NCBI GenBank assembly: GCA_049644345.1
Contig: JBARRS010000012.1
Coordinates: forward strand, 1 to 6,936
DNA: 6,936 bases
Origin: JBARRS01 sp049644345
Lineage (GTDB): Bacteria; Actinomycetota; Thermoleophilia; Gaiellales; Gaiellaceae
Reading direction: 5' to 3'
In this document: piece by piece, positions 6,100 through 6,936 of the stretch
How the letters are laid out: each line of letters opens with the position of its first letter
Numbering within the stretch: position 1 is the stretch's first letter
Position numbers and translations under genes: made by a program
The notes under the pieces: model-generated
What the model saw: only the letters and a program-made list of their open reading frames with translations
Databases searched by the model: none
What the model was told of the DNA's origin: nothing

Positions 6100-6936
6100 G
6101 CTGGGAACCGGTCATCGGCCTCGAGATCCACGTTCAGCTGAAGACGCGGACCAAGATGTTCTGCCGCTGCGCCAACGGCCTCCTCGACCCGCCGAACACG
6201 CGCACGTGTCCCGTGTGTCTCGCGCACCCTGGGACGCTCCCGGTTCCGAACCGAGCTGCGGTCGAGTGGACGATCAAGCTCGGGCTCGCGCTGGAGTGCG
6301 ACGTCGCGAAGCGCGCGGTCTTCCACCGCAAGCACTACTTCTATCCCGACCTGCCGAAGGGCTACCAGATCAGCCAGTACGACGAGCCGCTCTGTTTGAA
6401 CGGACGCTTCGTGCTTCCGGAGCCCGACGGCGACGTCGAGGTTGGCATCGTGCGCGCGCACCTCGAGGAGGACGCGGCGAAGACGGTCCACATGGGCGGT
6501 GCCGAAGGACGGATACACGGCGCCGACCGCTCCCTCGTCGACTTCAATCGCGGCGGCACTCCGCTCGTCGAAATCGTCACCCGGCCGGACATCCACTCGG
6601 CGGAGCAGGCGCGTCGTTTCCTTCAACTGCTGCGCCAGACCGTCGTCGAGCTCGGCATCTCTGACGCGGAGATGGAAAAGGGATCGCTCCGCTTCGACGT
6701 CAACGTCTCGCTGCGGCCCGGGGGCTCGGACGAGCTCCGCACGCGTACCGAGTTGAAGAACATGAACTCGTTCGCCTTCGCCGCGCGGGGGATCGAGCGC
6801 GAGATCCACCGGCAGATCGAGATCTACGAGTCCGGCCGCGAGGTCGAGCAGGAGACGCTCCACTTCGACCCGAGTCGCGAGGACGCGCCGCCGTTGCGGA
6901 CGAAAGAGGAGGCCCAGGACTACCGCTACCTGCCGG
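6096..6936 (+). CDS. gatB: Asp-tRNA(Asn)/Glu-tRNA(Gln) amidotransferase subunit B, 3' end beyond window
   Basis: GatB binds the misacylated tRNA, activates its Glu or Asp side chain with ATP, and uses ammonia from GatA to form Gln-tRNA or Asn-tRNA. The frame stays open to the window edge, giving the first 280 residues. It starts MSWEPVIGLEIHVQL, typical of GatB. Four cysteines (23, 25, 38, 41; CRC and CPVC) form the structural zinc site present in many, but not all, GatB proteins. The catalytic cradle is intact: YFYPDLPKGYQISQYD near 86-101, HLEEDAAK near 122-129, DFNRGGTPLVEIVT near 148-161, MEKGSLRFDVNVSLRP near 190-205 and RTELKNMNSF near 213-222. The window ends at DYRYLP, just before the helical and tail domains. 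The ATGA overlap with gatA implies coupled translation. Confidence 0.97.
   Translation, partial: MSWEPVIGLEIHVQLKTRTKMFCRCANGLLDPPNTRTCPVCLAHPGTLPVPNRAAVEWTIKLGLALECDVAKRAVFHRKHYFYPDLPKGYQISQYDEPLCLNGRFVLPEPDGDVEVGIVRAHLEEDAAKTVHMGGAEGRIHGADRSLVDFNRGGTPLVEIVTRPDIHSAEQARRFLQLLRQTVVELGISDAEMEKGSLRFDVNVSLRPGGSDELRTRTELKNMNSFAFAARGIEREIHRQIEIYESGREVEQETLHFDPSREDAPPLRTKEEAQDYRYLP

Overview
This GC-rich window reads as an ordinary bacterial chromosome segment with densely packed genes. The protein types (a GatCAB operon with a shortened GatA, a stand-alone class I-like HMG-CoA reductase, a CAP-domain secreted protein) and leaderless-looking promoters suggest a high-GC actinobacterium, possibly a deep-branching class such as Thermoleophilia. 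That placement is inference from protein character. No rRNA, tRNA, mobile element, CRISPR array or phage gene is visible.

Layout. A secreted CAP/SCP-domain protein (92-646, +) converges on a two-gene minus-strand unit: HMG-CoA reductase (1125-2345, -) followed by a PaaI-like hotdog thioesterase (628-1128, -). The 3' ends of the CAP and thioesterase genes overlap by 19 bp. Diverging from the reductase across a gap of only 34 bp is a second unit: a ferritin-like putative diiron protein (2380-3195, +) and folD (3203-4057, +), the bifunctional methylene-THF dehydrogenase/cyclohydrolase. Next come a cold-shock protein (4141-4341, +) with its own promoter, a 5' leader and a strong intrinsic terminator, and then gatC, gatA and gatB (4412 to the window end, +), coupled by two ATGA overlaps.

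Function. GatCAB amidates misacylated Glu-tRNA(Gln) and/or Asp-tRNA(Asn). FolD supplies one-carbon tetrahydrofolate units. HMG-CoA reductase makes mevalonate, and no other mevalonate-pathway gene is visible here. The hotdog thioesterase is physically coupled to it and may act on an acyl-CoA.

Points most worth a second look: a compact back-to-back pair of TANNNT elements, each 7 nt from a start codon (2343-2382); a thioesterase with no ATG, GTG or TTG start anywhere near its N-terminus, which would have to start at a CTG overlapping the reductase stop; a perfect dyad lying almost wholly between the -35 and -10 of the cold-shock promoter; a FolD lacking two usually conserved proline-containing motifs; and a diiron protein with an Asp-rich ligand set. 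I found no convincing evidence of a wholly new defence or mobile system.
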